From Platycnemis pennipes (Eukaryota; Arthropoda; Insecta; Odonata; Platycnemididae): a DNA stretch of 64,000 nucleotides. A model generated the notes under the pieces. It searched no databases, was not told the origin of the DNA, and was given only the letters and a program-made list of their open reading frames with translations. Below, in pieces: positions 22,605 through 33,742 of the stretch. Made by a program: the position numbers and the translations under genes. How positions within the stretch are numbered: position 1 is the first letter of the stretch; each line of letters starts with the position of its first letter. Location of the stretch: positions 81,018,645-81,082,644 of the forward strand of contig OW121853.1 of NCBI GenBank assembly GCA_933228895.1, given 5' to 3'.

Positions 22605-23133
22605 ATTATTTGTTTTCTACCGGTGAAGATCGATTTGGACATTCCCCTTAGTCCCCTGCATTTGACATGGTATCCCTCTTCAGCGCCTCATACCTCTTAC
22701 CTCCCATCATTTTATCCAAATTACTTGTTCTTCTCCTCCCTCTACTCAACTTACGCAACATTCTTCCCTCAATCACCTCTTTCAAAACACCCACTCTCTT
22801 CACTATCTTCTCTATCCACACCTTCTGCCTTCTCACACTTTCCTCAATTAAATTTATTTCCTCTCCTACTAATTCTATGTTTTCATTCTTTTTTCTCCTT
22901 TCGACCCCTCCTCACTTCCTCCATCCTTCTCATACCCACATCTCAAAAGCCCTAAGTCTATTTTCATATTTTTTCCTTAAAGCCCATATTTTTTCCGCAC
23001 GTAGTGCCACGCTCCAAATTATATTTCTCCGGACTATTTTCTTAACTTCCCTAATCAACGCATACGCGTAAAAGCTTCCCTCACTTCGAAATTCTCTTTT
23101 TGACTTTATCGTAAGAAAGTATTTAGAAACCAC
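22605..23133 (-). mobile_element. LINE relic, third family, C-terminal domain
   Basis: The minus strand reads RNIIWSVALRAEKIWALRKK, then RLRAFEMWV (23040-22935), then after frame changes VRRQKVWIEKIVKRV, LKEVIEGRML and DKMMGGKRYEALKR (22836-22660). This is the same C-terminal LINE domain as at 6.6-7.0 kb (SLIWSVALYGAETWT-like, RLEAFEMW, VIEGRM) but from another subfamily. An AAT-rich microsatellite at 22591-22607 lies at its 3' end. At least one frameshift and loss of the block between the two halves show that it is dead. Confidence 0.75.
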
Positions 23134-23244
23134 AATAACAAGAAGTCAAATTTACACATAACAAGTAGGATGAGGCCAACTAAGACCGTGCGTGGTAAAA
23201 TCATGCTGGCAATGGAGGTTTCGAATAAAAGAAGATGACTTGAA

Positions 23245-23700
23245 AGATATCCTAGATAATATATTATGATGTGGTTAGTAATAAGTATCTGGAGCCTTCA
23301 ATTGCATGACTGAGTAGCGTGGGCCTAGGGGAAAGAAGAATAAGATTGTAAGCGTTTTAGGAGTGGGTATGGAGAAAAGCTGGGAATAGAAGATGGACGA
23401 AAAGGTAGACAATTGAGGGGGTACTGAGCTTTGTCTGAAAAGAGGAGAATGAAATGAAAACAGTCAGAGAGAGAGAGAGAGTAGTATAATGGACCAAGTT
23501 ATTAAAAGGAACTGTATTTCAACCATTCTTATAGAAGGCAAGATGCTGATAAATGAAGATATGGGACGAAATAGAGGACGGATAGTCTTTTTGGATGGGA
23601 TAATTTTGGATGGAGGTGATGAAAAGATAAAGAGAATAGTCCAGGGAAAGAAACGACCAAAATTGGCGAAGAGAAGTATACGTTTTCCATGATAGACTCC
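23245..23700 (+). mobile_element. LINE relic, third family, inverted relative to 22.6 kb
   Basis: On the plus strand, reading through stops, one frame from 23313 gives VGLGERRIRL, AF, EWVWRKAGNRRWTKR, TIEGVLSFV, KEENEMKTVRERERVV. After a frame change it continues LIEGKMLINEDMGRNRGRIV, FLDGIILDGGDEKIKR. This is collinear with the AFEMW, W-R-M, NEEVL, IRERK and VIEGRM blocks of the LINE C-terminal domain. The GA run at 23466-23482 falls inside the RERE-coding segment. It lies about 110 bases from, and head to head with, the minus-strand copy. Confidence 0.75.
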
Positions 23701-23701
23701 T

Positions 23702-26700
23702 GACCTGCAAAATACCAATTTTGAAATGTATATCACACTCTAGGTCTGAACTGCAGGCGTTGCTTTAAAGTAACCCCCGATTTTCAAATGAAAAAGGGTG
23801 CTAATATTTTAAAGAGGAAACGCTGAGTTTCACCGAAGCATTCCCAGCATGGATACGTTAGGGGAAAAAAGATCACAGTAGCGTCAGCATAAACGGATAT
23901 TCGATGATGGAAACTAAGAATGCGAAGGAAGAGGAATTCACGTGGTGCGATATTAAGAAGTTTCTGACCGCGACGAACAAAAGAAGGCAGGAAAAATCTC
24001 CGGTAAAAAGAATGACGGGGGCCTCTGCCCTTAAAACGCAATATCAACTGCTGCCTCGGAAGTGATACGACCACAAGTCGGGTGGGGAACTTTTTAGTGG
24101 GTCCTAAAGCGCCGCCTGGGCAATGGAGCAGAGGTCCACCTTTAACAAACCCTAGGAAAAAAATATAAATTCCTCACTCTTCTCGTCCAACCAAAACTTC
24201 CAAAATCTTTCCCTGCGCTGTTGCTACCTTCCTTTCCTCCGAACTATATGCATAAATAGGTCGACTGGGCTTCTTGAACATGGACACTTATGCATGGACG
24301 ACGTGCTTCTATAGCGTTTAACGACACGCCGACCGTTAAACACTTTCAAACACGCAGCTTGAAAATACGCCCTTGATTCCATTTAAGATCAAGTAATGAA
24401 TGTATGTAAAATGACAGCCTATTTAAATTTCCAAAGCTCTCCCCACTTGGAACTAAAAAAAAAAAGAAAAAATCTTCCCATCCATATGGACCCCAGTGAG
24501 GCATCTTGATTCGGAATCGAGGTAATCGCAAATAGAAACATTGAATGAACGGTCGGGGGTTTCACGTGACAGTTAAAGAGTAGATATCTTGGAAACTTGA
24601 GACGGTTTTAAAAGCTAGAGTAGAATGGGGGTTTATAACCGCGGTAAGGGTGAAATCGGGGAGGGGGTGGATATATAATTAAGTAGGAGCCATCGCAGTA
24701 TTTAATGGCCATAAGCTCTGATCACCATCCAGGCAACCGGAGGAAGACTTAGGTAACTTCGCAGCACGCGTCCACTTTACAACAAAAGTCCAAAAAACAC
24801 GCGATAACAATCGTCAACTTTACTCCTGGATACATAAAAAAGCAAACAGTCGTTCTAAAAAAGGAGAGTAAATTTTTGAAGAGCAGGTTGGGAACAATGT
24901 TTAACTAGTGGGCGGGAAATAAATCGAAGCAATGGGCCAGGGTAATAGCAGGGAAAATTTTATGCCGAACTCTCTTCGCTCGGGAAACCCATTCCAAACG
25001 ACCAGAAATTGACGAAAGAGAAGGGGTAGGTAGCAATCGAATATTAAACATGCAAATGGCATTTCTCGTTCACCGGCAAGCAATATCAGGAGATTTGGTC
25101 TCTTAAAATTTAATATCGAGCCATCTCGTCGCATACGGCATCGTTACACCTAGTCGCCAGACATTAAAACCATTTTTGGCATGTTGTATGAGCCACTAGG
25201 TGCCATCAAACTAGCTTCAAAACCGTGACAATTAACGATTAAAATATATCCATCAGAAACACGCGTTTTCACCTCGCACTTCATATCATCAGGAACGTGG
25301 AAGTTGAGCAAAATTAAGGGTTTATTTAATAATTACTAAACACTTATTAAATGCAGGCTTTGACATGAAGGGGTGATCATAATTACTTTAGTGACTCAAA
25401 TGCATAATGTCACGGTGTAGCAATATGAAAGCGCAGCGAAATAATGGATCACTGACCACATCAATCCGAAAAGACAACAACCAAGTAAATGAACAAATCA
25501 TACAATTATTGGAAACGGTTACCACGTCTAACTAAATGGATGAAGACCAGGACATCGAGGTTAACGATCAGCCAAAATTGAATTTCATATGACGGAAGAG
25601 CGTATGGTTACAAGAAGCATGGCTAATATAGGGATGTTTTGGCAGCAATATTGAATATTAAACACCTATCATTACCGTTCGACTTTTGTAATATTCATGT
25701 CTATATCACGTCCAAAATCCCTCAATGTCTCCAACCTGGAGTAGTCTCCTTGAGTTGATGCAATAACACAACGCATCAGGCTCAACGAAAATTAAATCAA
25801 GGATCGTAAAGTAATGATTTCATTATCCTCTTTAATCATAACTTTTAAAAGTAGATCGCTTTTTGCGCTTAAGATAAAGTGCAGCCATCACGAATAGAAA
25901 GCTTCGATATCATAACTGTTGATCTAACGCGTACTTTAGTTCTAATTTAACTTGAATTATTAAAGTTCAGACACATCACACAGAGCATACAAGATATGCG
26001 CATACCTCCGCAATTTAATCAATTATAAACAATTGTCTTAACAGTTTACTGCCGAAAAAAGCAATTTTTCTCGCTGTTCACCTGGTGTGCTTTTACTCAG
26101 GCTGTAGGTCTACATCTCGATTACAGGCACCAGACTGTCAATAAGTACGATAGATGATGAAACATGCGAAAAACTTGCCAAAACGGCACAGAAAAAAAGG
26201 ATTATACGTACAGGATACGTACGTAAGAGAAAAATTTCAGTCAATGATGTTCATTTAAGGAATTTTTAGGCGTTTTACTTTCTATTTGAGATGCCTGAAT
26301 GATCACGAGGGAGTCAATAGTTGAGTGACACAAACGCTAAGATAAAGAAAGTAAAATCTCTAGCCATGCAAGTAGCACACCATCGCATGTAAAAAGTTAC
26401 TTTCAAGTGACCTTTAAGATATTTTTCAGGGAGGATATTTTAAGCTCAGGCATGCATACCAACATCATACACTACCTATTAATTGGAAACAGAGTACTAA
26501 TACACTTGTTTGAAAAAAGGTGAGGATCATAAGATGAACATCTGACGGATAAGTGGACTAGATATTGCAGCAATGGAATAGTAAGCATGGCGTGCTTTCG
26601 TCGTTTTAATGGAGCGGACGAGGGGATAGAATCACGAAACAGAATAGCGTTTGGCGTGAGAGGTATTAATGAAGTAGGTATGATTGGTTTTAAGGCGACA

Positions 26701-27540
26701 GTTGTCACTATTGTCACATTTAATCCTCTTTAACCCGAAGGCATCACGGAAAACTTCGACCATCTTGAGAAAAATAACCGATGCATATAGATGGCATAGG
26801 TTTCAAAGTTCAAAAAGAGGAATCAGTAGTGGGATTTAAACAATCTTGAAGAAATTCAATATTCCTTCCACCAGATAACGCATAATTCATCGTTAAAAAA
26901 TGAAGACAAATCGTGTCGCAGCTGGTACCTATGAAACCTCTAGAGGCTCTCTTTTAGTTACCAGACAGACGAACTACGACCCAAACTAAGACCGGCATAT
27001 GTGTCGTGACCTTTTCTCAACTTAATTATTGGCCTGCCGAAGATAAATTTCTAATCTCGCAATCGCAGACGGATGTAAACCAATTTTCTTAACGAGGTAT
27101 CTAAAATAGGGAAACAAACAAGGGCAAGCCCGAGGGCAGGACGGAAAAGTGCGTAGGCGTCTAATATTGAATTTTCCCACGTACCCTAGTCTCCCGGCCC
27201 GTCCTCCCGCCCTTATCGAGCGAGTCTTGACCGCAAAACTCTTCAGCATCACAGCACAAGGGGGGTAGGCTGGCACAATAACTTCCGACACGTCGTTAGT
27301 TTAAGGCATGAAGAGAATAATGCAAACAAAGTTCCGGGAAAATTCATCAAAATATTTCATGACAAGAACGTTATGGATTCATTCCTTAACAGGAAGATTA
27401 GATAAAAGACATTTTTTTAAGGGCCACCCTCCCCCCGCGACCACTTCTAAATGGATATCTAATACCCTTTTTTCTCACCTACGCTTTCATTAACAAAATT
27501 CACCCCGGAGATTGGGTAAGTGTGGTCGCTTAACAACAAG
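23702..27540. other. No gene seen
   Basis: Nearly 4 kb without recognisable element. Open frames are below 100 codons (23784-24074 and 27022-27291 on the minus strand are the largest), with no known motif. Slightly GC-richer stretches lie at 24060-24140 and 27120-27280. Confidence 0.45.
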
Positions 27541-27544
27541 CTTT

Positions 27545-27690
27545 ACCATCCCGAGGGCCCGGGCTATTATGGTAGCAGTAATAGACATTTTCCAGCGGAA
27601 TTCCCACCCCTACTTGAGTGCTAGGCACTTCAAGTGCAATACACCAATCGTCAGATGGAACTGTTAAACCGTGGTCGCCGTGACACCTTT
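27545..27690 (+). mobile_element. SINE body fragment
   Basis: TTGAGTGCTAGGCACTTCAA, GTGCAATACACCAATCGTCA and GTTAAACCGTGGTCGCC (27612-27680) match the plus-strand body of the SINE at 63.3 kb. The head is decayed. The fragment stops exactly where the foldback element begins. Confidence 0.6.
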
Positions 27691-28197
27691 AAAGCCGTAT
27701 CACACTAGCGGTTACCGGGTGTGGTTGTACAGTCGACCAATCAGCGCCAACCAGCTCTCAACGGTTGGTTGGAGCGCGTCTATTTCCAACCGGCCGGTTG
27801 TGCAACCGTGGCCAATAGGAGCTCACCTCGAGGTCACGTGCTGTTTGTGTTTACATATCCGATAATTTCATTGTTACCATTTCAACTACGTCCTAAACCT
27901 TAAAAATATTCAGAACACAATTTAAATAGCATACAACTCTCTTGAATCACCTATTTTTTTGTGAAGGATATATTATAATAGCATACATTTATCGAGGTAA
28001 GATTAAATGTACTTAATTCATTTGTATGTTGTATTTTAGGCAGCATAGAAACAAAATGTAAACAGAAACTGCACAGGACCGTGAGGCGAGATCCTATTAG
28101 CTGCGATTGCACAACCGGCCGGATATATAAGCGGTCAGTGTGATTGGAACTGTTTTCACATACCGTAACCGGCAACCGCTCGTGTGATACGCCCTTT
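27691..28197. mobile_element. Foldback element with long terminal inverted repeats
   Basis: CCGTATCACACTAGCGGTTA at 27694 is mirrored by ...AACCGCTCGTGTGATACGCC ending near 28193. The mirror similarity extends about 165 bases into each side. Shared inner landmarks are CAACCGGCCGGTTGTGCAA or its reverse complement (27797, 28113), the AATAGGAGCTC/AATAGGATCTC block and TGTTTACAT (27848, 28055). The central 165 bases (27861-28025) are unique and AT-rich. No transposase frame is present. CCTTTAAA on the left and CCCTTTAG on the right may be a decayed target duplication. It is a non-autonomous DNA element whose superfamily I cannot assign. Confidence 0.8.
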
Positions 28198-28199
28198 AG

Positions 28200-28670
28200 T
28201 TCTATTCTTATTCAGGGTAGGCGACCATTCATTCACCACGACGGTCATTTACACAATTTAGGATAGATTTATATTTACTGCGCGTATTGCAAGCCACCTT
28301 GAGGGTGCGTGGCTAGGGAATGCGTGCGTAGAATTGGGAATATTTCAGGGAAAGGAGTAAGGGAGGAATAAAATTCGGCATCAGAAATAACCTACTATTA
28401 AGGTAACCTAAAGAACGCGGGTTAAAATCCTACGTAGAGCATGGGTGATATGTTTGTCTTATAATTAAGTTACTGAGTTGACCGTTGCGATATAACCTCC
28501 GGCGTTTGAGCATCTAAAAGCTAAGTCTACTGCGAAAGGATCCAAGGGATCCACTACATAACATCCCATCCAACAGACAGAGTACTAAACTCGAAGTGCT
28601 CTCCACATGCGCAAGAGGCAACTAGGTGTTAATGAAAAAACTTTCCCTCAACCGTGATTTTACATTGGTA
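28200..28670 (-). mobile_element. Old SINE copy broken by a LINE tail and other DNA
   Basis: Minus-strand SINE landmarks appear in order but interrupted: ATTCAGGGTAGGCGACC and CATTTACACAATTTAGGATA (28212-28265), then AATATTTCAGGG and ATTCGGCATCAG (28339-28384), then AGGATCCAAGGGATCC and ACATCCCATCCAACAGACAG (28537-28580), then a degraded head. Between the first two blocks sits the LINE 3' tail at 28266-28325. A 120-base unrelated block at 28409-28530 separates the later ones. Confidence 0.6.
28266..28325 (-). mobile_element. LINE 3' tail fragment
   Basis: TATTGCAAGCCACCTTGAGG and GTGCGTGGCTAGGG match the terminal stem-loop of the LINE family at 5098-5130, 7812-7846 and 9155-9187. It is the shortest of the four copies and lies inside a SINE. 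Confidence 0.6.
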
Positions 28671-28689
28671 TTCCGGTCCTTACTTCAGT

Positions 28690-29470
28690 TCTGCATAGAG
28701 AAGACTTCAAATGCAGGACTCCATCCGTCGGATAGGATGTTTAATCGTGGATACTTGTTAGTTATTCAGGGGAGGCGACCGATAGCTGAGGTAATTTGCG
28801 CCATTTAGGATAGGTGGGTATTTGGGTAATGGTAGGAGTTTTTCAGGAGGAAGGGTGGAGAGAAACCCGACGTCGGCATTAGCCTACTCTTAACGAAAGG
28901 CGCCAAGGGGACCACGGCTTAACGTCCCATCCGACGGACGGAGTACTGCACTTGAAATTCCCTCCACTAGGCACTCGAGTGGGAATCGGATTTCCAATGA
29001 AAAATCCGTCACTACCGGGAATCGAACCCAGGCCCTCGGGATAGGAGGCCAGCACACTAGCCACCAAACCAACCCGATCCCCTCGAGGATTCTTTAGCGT
29101 CTATTTTAACAAGAGGCTACTGCCGAAGCCATGACAGGAAACCGGTGTTCCGGTTTCCTCTCCACCCTTACTCCGTTGCGTAAAGCCGTTCCACTATCTA
29201 AATCCGTTCCTCTTTCAAAGTACCCTTCAATCCGTAACGGCTTAAAGGCAGCTCATTCACAGAAATTCTTCCGAAATGTCTAGGCCATTCGCAAATCACT
29301 CAATATTCTGAAGTCCCTGGAGATTATCCTGTCCTCCTGAAATAGGAAAGTTGATTCCATAAAACTGGTGAGTCAATATAATTAATGTCCAGAGTGAATA
29401 TAACTCATGGAAGGATCCCAGGAACTTTCTAGCCACAACTCCACTAATCTTTCAACCCGCGTCTGACCAA
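28690..29470 (+). mobile_element. Long SINE variant, split by a younger SINE
   Basis: The plus-strand body starts with CTTCAAATGCAGGACTCCAT and CGTCGGATAGGATGTTTAAT (28706-28745). It stops at 28756 where a minus-strand SINE is inserted, and resumes at 29095 with TAGCGTCTATTTTAACAAGA and CCTCTCCACCCTTACTCCG. From about 29170 it continues into the 300-base third 3' module shared with 20420-20780 (CGCAAATCACTCAATATTCT, AGTCCCTGGAGATTA, GGAAAGTTGATTCC, CTAATCTTTCA). Removing the inserted SINE restores collinearity with the other copies, which supports the nesting. Confidence 0.75.
28745..29094 (-). mobile_element. Full-length SINE inserted in another SINE
   Basis: The element is at 28757-29082 on the minus strand and is flanked by TCGTGGATACTT (28745-28756) and TCGAGGATTCTT (29083-29094), an imperfect 12-bp target duplication (10 of 12 identical). 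Head, B box (GAATCGAACCC on the plus strand), body and the ATTACCC 3' module are all present. The sequence is close to the 12.66-kb copy. The host is the long SINE variant on the plus strand. Confidence 0.88.
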
Positions 29471-31285
29471 ATAATTATCATCAGTTTGCTTTTATAAAAT
29501 ATATAGCATGCAGATATTTCCCACATCATTTAATTTATGCTTTTGATCTTATACCATTTCAGTGATTCAGTGACATGGAGGTTACTTCCAATTCAACACG
29601 TATGTAGATTTTCTCGTTTATCTCGCCTTGTTGCAGGGTTCTTAAGTAGCGAAGTGTCCGGGGACAACGAGTGATTTTGTCGCTGAAGGCATTAGCCGTC
29701 ATTCGACTTGAATCTAGTGGCCAAGCCATAACACGGTCCTCACGAACGTCTACTCATAAGCCACCAACACGATAGTTACATTTCTCATTCCCCTAAAAAT
29801 AAACAGGCTTCAATTAACAAAGGTTAAGAATGAAAATCCACTAAAAACCAGTCGTGATAACCAAGAGTTATCTCTCATTATTCATATCCTCAGAGCATGC
29901 GCTAGAAATAGGGCATGATAAATCTTTTGGGATAAGCACAGTCTCTCCCACACAATTAGTGTTTTCGTAACAGATAAATACCATGCTTTATGTAAGTATA
30001 GGATAGGCTTTCATGAATAAATATCGCTCCTATGTTCAGAATGTGTATGCCTTCTTTAAAACTTAATACCTAAAGAAGATAGACGCGAAACTTAAAATTC
30101 CTGACAGACAAAAAGAGCATAATAAAAACCTAAAGCCATAGCCCACTAACATAATCATGGCATGAAAAAATTAATAATGGTGTATTAAGGCTAAAAATTA
30201 TACGAAGAGAACTTAAAAAGGTCATATTACCACCACCGGGCGTTTTTTCCGGGAATAAGCTGCCATTCCCTCTGAATTCTTTTGAATAGAGACATATTTT
30301 TACGCAATACGGGAATCCGTAAAGAATACTAGCATATAGATTTGGTACAACTCCTTAATTGATTTTTGACTTCCCCTGCCATAGCCATTTCCTCAGCATA
30401 ACGAAAATCTCTCCGGAGAATTGTTTGAAAAATAAAATAGACGAGAAAAATAAACATCGCACGATACCGTCCATTCCAGCGAAAACGAGATATAAAGGTC
30501 ACACACACGACGAAGAGTATGCGCTCTGAACTCGTTTCAAAAGATCCAGATGAGTACCTGGAAGGAAATGTAAGGCGGAATTCTTTTTTTAAGGCTAATA
30601 GGGTGCATCCCGTCTTTGGAACTTGAGAATCCTTGGAAAGCTTTCCTACTCCACAGAGCACTGCAAATAACTTCCGGGCACTTGTAAACATTCCGAAAGC
30701 TCAGATCTCTACTCAATATTCAATACTCTAAACGTGATGAATGCATCCGTGAAAGGACGGGCAAACGAGTTTAAAACTATTAGCTCCCTCCCATTTATTA
30801 AAATTGAGATTCAAAATTCAATAATTCATTGAAAAATGTTTTTGAGACCGAAATATCAATATTTTGGAATCCGTTGAACACTTAGTCCATACCACATTTA
30901 CCATCTACGTGGAACCGATGCGTAGAAAATGGTACGCGGCTATCACAAATTAAAACTCAGTATAGGGGTCCACAAAATAAAAAAATTAAATCCGGATCGG
31001 CCTCTCAGATTCAATTTACTTTCCACGTATTCAGAGCATGCACAGAGAGGCAACACATGAATCCATGAATCACAGACCAATCCTATCTATTTTGGGTATG
31101 TCTTGTCTGACAAACTACCAGACTTATTCAACAGCTGAGGTACACGTTTTCCACCATTACTTCAACGAAAAGGGCAACAGAAGTACCCGATTTTAAGCAA
31201 TTCACACAGTGATACATCTCACACAGATTATGCCGATGGAGGTGGGCGATACTTGGTGGAACTTAGTTACACTGAAAATGCTAAC
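29471..31285. other. No gene seen
   Basis: AT-rich sequence. A 120-codon minus frame at 30329-30691 has no recognisable motif. No repeat was noticed. Confidence 0.45.
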
Positions 31286-31465
31286 AAAAATAACGTCGTT
31301 CAATTCCACAATTTTAATTAATTTTACCTATTGATTTCGACGTCTGACAATGAGCGTCATTGTCAAGGTAAACACGTGTCACTTATACCTTGACAACGAC
31401 GCTCAGACGTCGAAATCGACAGGTAAAATAAATAAAAATTGTGGAATTGAGCAAAGTTATTTTCA
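31286..31465. mobile_element. Foldback MITE, about 180 bp
   Basis: The left arm 31286-31370 (landmarks ATTCCACAATTTT, TTTTACCTATTGATTTCGAC, GTCATTGTCAAGGT) is mirrored by the right arm 31386-31465 (ACCTTGACAACGACG, GTCGAAATCGACAGGTAAAA, AAAATTGTGGAATTG). The 15-base spacer includes ACACGTGT. Arms of about 75-80 bases make almost the whole unit a hairpin. There is no coding capacity. It is typical of a non-autonomous DNA transposon, and I could not read a target duplication. Confidence 0.82.
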
Positions 31466-31537
31466 GGATCTTAGCCAAACTTTAAAGCATACATAGTAAT
31501 AAAATTACTATCCAATTATTTGCCTTATTTACGAACA

Positions 31538-31580
31538 CATGCAAATCTTTGCATGTGCAACACATGCAAAGATTTGCATG
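31538..31580. repeat. Perfect 20-bp palindrome with octamer motifs
   Basis: CATGCAAATCTTTGCATGTG is followed by CAA and then its exact reverse complement. Each arm contains ATGCAAAT, the consensus of POU-domain (octamer) factors, and each arm is itself nearly palindromic. It is either a small foldback or a paired binding site, and no gene is visible next to it. Confidence 0.7.
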
Positions 31581-33585
31581 ACTCCTAAGCTACATAGGTA
31601 AGAGTCAACTGAACAATTGTGACCAATAGCTCTTTGAAGGCTCATGAAAATGAGAAGAGTCAAATTTAGACAAACAATGCTCTTTGTCTCTCTTTATCAT
31701 TAGACAGTGAGATATAGAATTGGAATTATTTCCTTGTGCAAAAAGCCTGGACATATTTATAAGATAGCACGCCTTAAAATATTGCAATTTTCTGTAACTA
31801 AAATTGTAATGATACCTTTTAAATAATTACACAAACTACATGAAATTCAGAAATCTAAATATCCAAGGTCTCGGTCGATGCTTTTTGGAATTCACTATCA
31901 ACAATGTCGTATTTGCTGCGAACCTAACTAAGTATACAGTTCTCCCACGTAGGTGTGTCCTCCGGTGGGATACGCGTGAAACCTTACTTCATGAAGCTCT
32001 CCAGGAAAAGGCATTACCCGTATGTATATAACGGCATCCTGCCTTCAGTGAAAGTGGATGGAAAATAATTACACCGAGAACATTTCCAGAGTTGGCAATC
32101 TTTCACTGGCCGCTACAAACTGTGCTCATATTTCAATCCTGCATGTGAGTAAACGCTGTCCACTCTAACCGCAACAAAGAATCTGGGGATGTTTTTCATG
32201 AAAAACCACGGAAAGATTAAAAAATATTTACAGAAAAACTTCACATAACTCGAAAACGGGCCACTCATCCGGTGCGGCAATGGAAATTATTCTTTTGTTT
32301 TCTTTCATTTGCATTTTTTTCAAGTTCCGCGAAGAGCTTTTCCACTTTCGTCAACTATATAATAACCAGCGGCTTTAGTGAAATATAAAAGTGATACTGA
32401 AATATAATAAGGTTTATGCAAACACAAACAGATCACAGATGGTGGAGGAAGTGAAAATAATGTGGTTGGCTGTAAGTGGTTAATAACACAACCTCCCAAG
32501 TTAAAAAAAAAAAAAAACGAAGATCTCGATATTGGAAGGTATTTCGAAGGAAGAGGTGAACCAGGTGGAAGACACGCGGGTTTGGAACTGTTTATTCACA
32601 TGGAAAAATGTTGGTTACATTGTACCTGTGTTTAATTGGGCAATTCAAAGCGGAAAAGGCGGACTTAAGTGTTGCCAATACGAAAATTTATCACTGCCAT
32701 GGGGAAAGATAATCGACGAATCCACGGTTTTAAAAGCCCCACTAGTAATGGGCTGGTGTCGTAGACCATCCACTGACCCGACTGATCGATGACTGAAAAA
32801 TCACAATATATTACGAAAAAAAAGCTCGATCCATCGAATGCACAGTGTGCATTGCACACTGGCAAGTAACCGTAACACAAAACGTACACTCAAGTTTGGT
32901 TCAAATTCAACAGAGTGCAAGATCAAGTCCACCAAAGACTTTCACGTCAAGGCGGCATGCAAAAAATATTTCACCCAAATCGAAAAAGCGAGGAAAAAAA
33001 TCCATCAGATCTACAATCTGTCAACGTTTAGCCAAAACGGTCATGATAACTGTCAATTAGATAAATGGACAATAACGGATCCGATGACTGAACATAGGTG
33101 CGACCTAGTTCAATGATGCGACCGCACATGATGCATTGGAAAATCCACTTATGAGCTCCGAATCAATTAGTGTCATCACATTCATAGAATATCAAATTCC
33201 GCCAAAGGCTGACATTAAAAAAACTCAATTAAGGAAATCGGGGAACGCTATGGAAGAGTAATGAATTCTAGATTAAACACTGAGACCATATTCATATTGT
33301 ATTTAAGCTGCCTGGCCCCTTTACTCAAGGGTAGGTCACTTAAAATTTGATGAAAATAATTCACAAATGTCTTAGAATCAATGCCACAGTCCCGTAAGAA
33401 AAACCTAAAATAAGCATGATTTTTGGGTTATGTGGTCACCCTACTTGGCTACACAATATTCTATCGGAAAAATTCGTGAATTCAATATTCAATCCCAAAG
33501 ATGGTCTACCAAGTGAGGATACACTCTTGACTTGAGGGTTCACTAAATAGTCCTACTAGTCCCAACAGCGTGTGAAATTAACACA
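31581..33585. other. No gene seen
   Basis: AT-rich sequence with small open frames (31840-32031, 32532-32792, 32838-33116, all plus) lacking known motifs or splice context that I could defend. A 15-base A run lies at about 32502-32516. Confidence 0.45.
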
Positions 33586-33589
33586 TCAA

Positions 33590-33742
33590 GGTTGGAGGGG
33601 GGCAGTTTCTTCCCCTGTGCTGCCTGAGGTTTCCCATAAAGATTTGATGCAATAACATAGACTGATTTGACACGTCCAAAGGAATCGGATCCAGAACTCG
33701 AGCAGCCCAATTTTCTACCCATTGGGCTACCACGCTGTCGAT
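33590..33742 (-). mobile_element. tRNA-like SINE, separate family
   Basis: The minus strand reads GCGTGGTAGCCCAATGGGTA (A-box side, 33733 downward), then TTGGGCTGCTCGAGTTCTGG, then GATCCGATTCC (B-box-like at about 33682-33692). A short body down to about 33590 follows, with CACAGGGGAAGAAACTGCC. The A-to-B spacing is close to that of a tRNA. The B box deviates from GGTTCGANTCC, and no acceptor stem pairs, so it is a SINE head or pseudo-tRNA. Confidence 0.45.

Noticed and set aside
22930..23133. Independent small gene (67 codons, minus)
   Set aside because: Its IWSVAL and RAFEMW blocks identify it as part of a LINE C-terminal domain.
23464..23736. 90-codon minus-strand frame
   Set aside because: It is antisense to the LINE relic at 23245-23700 and has no motif of its own.
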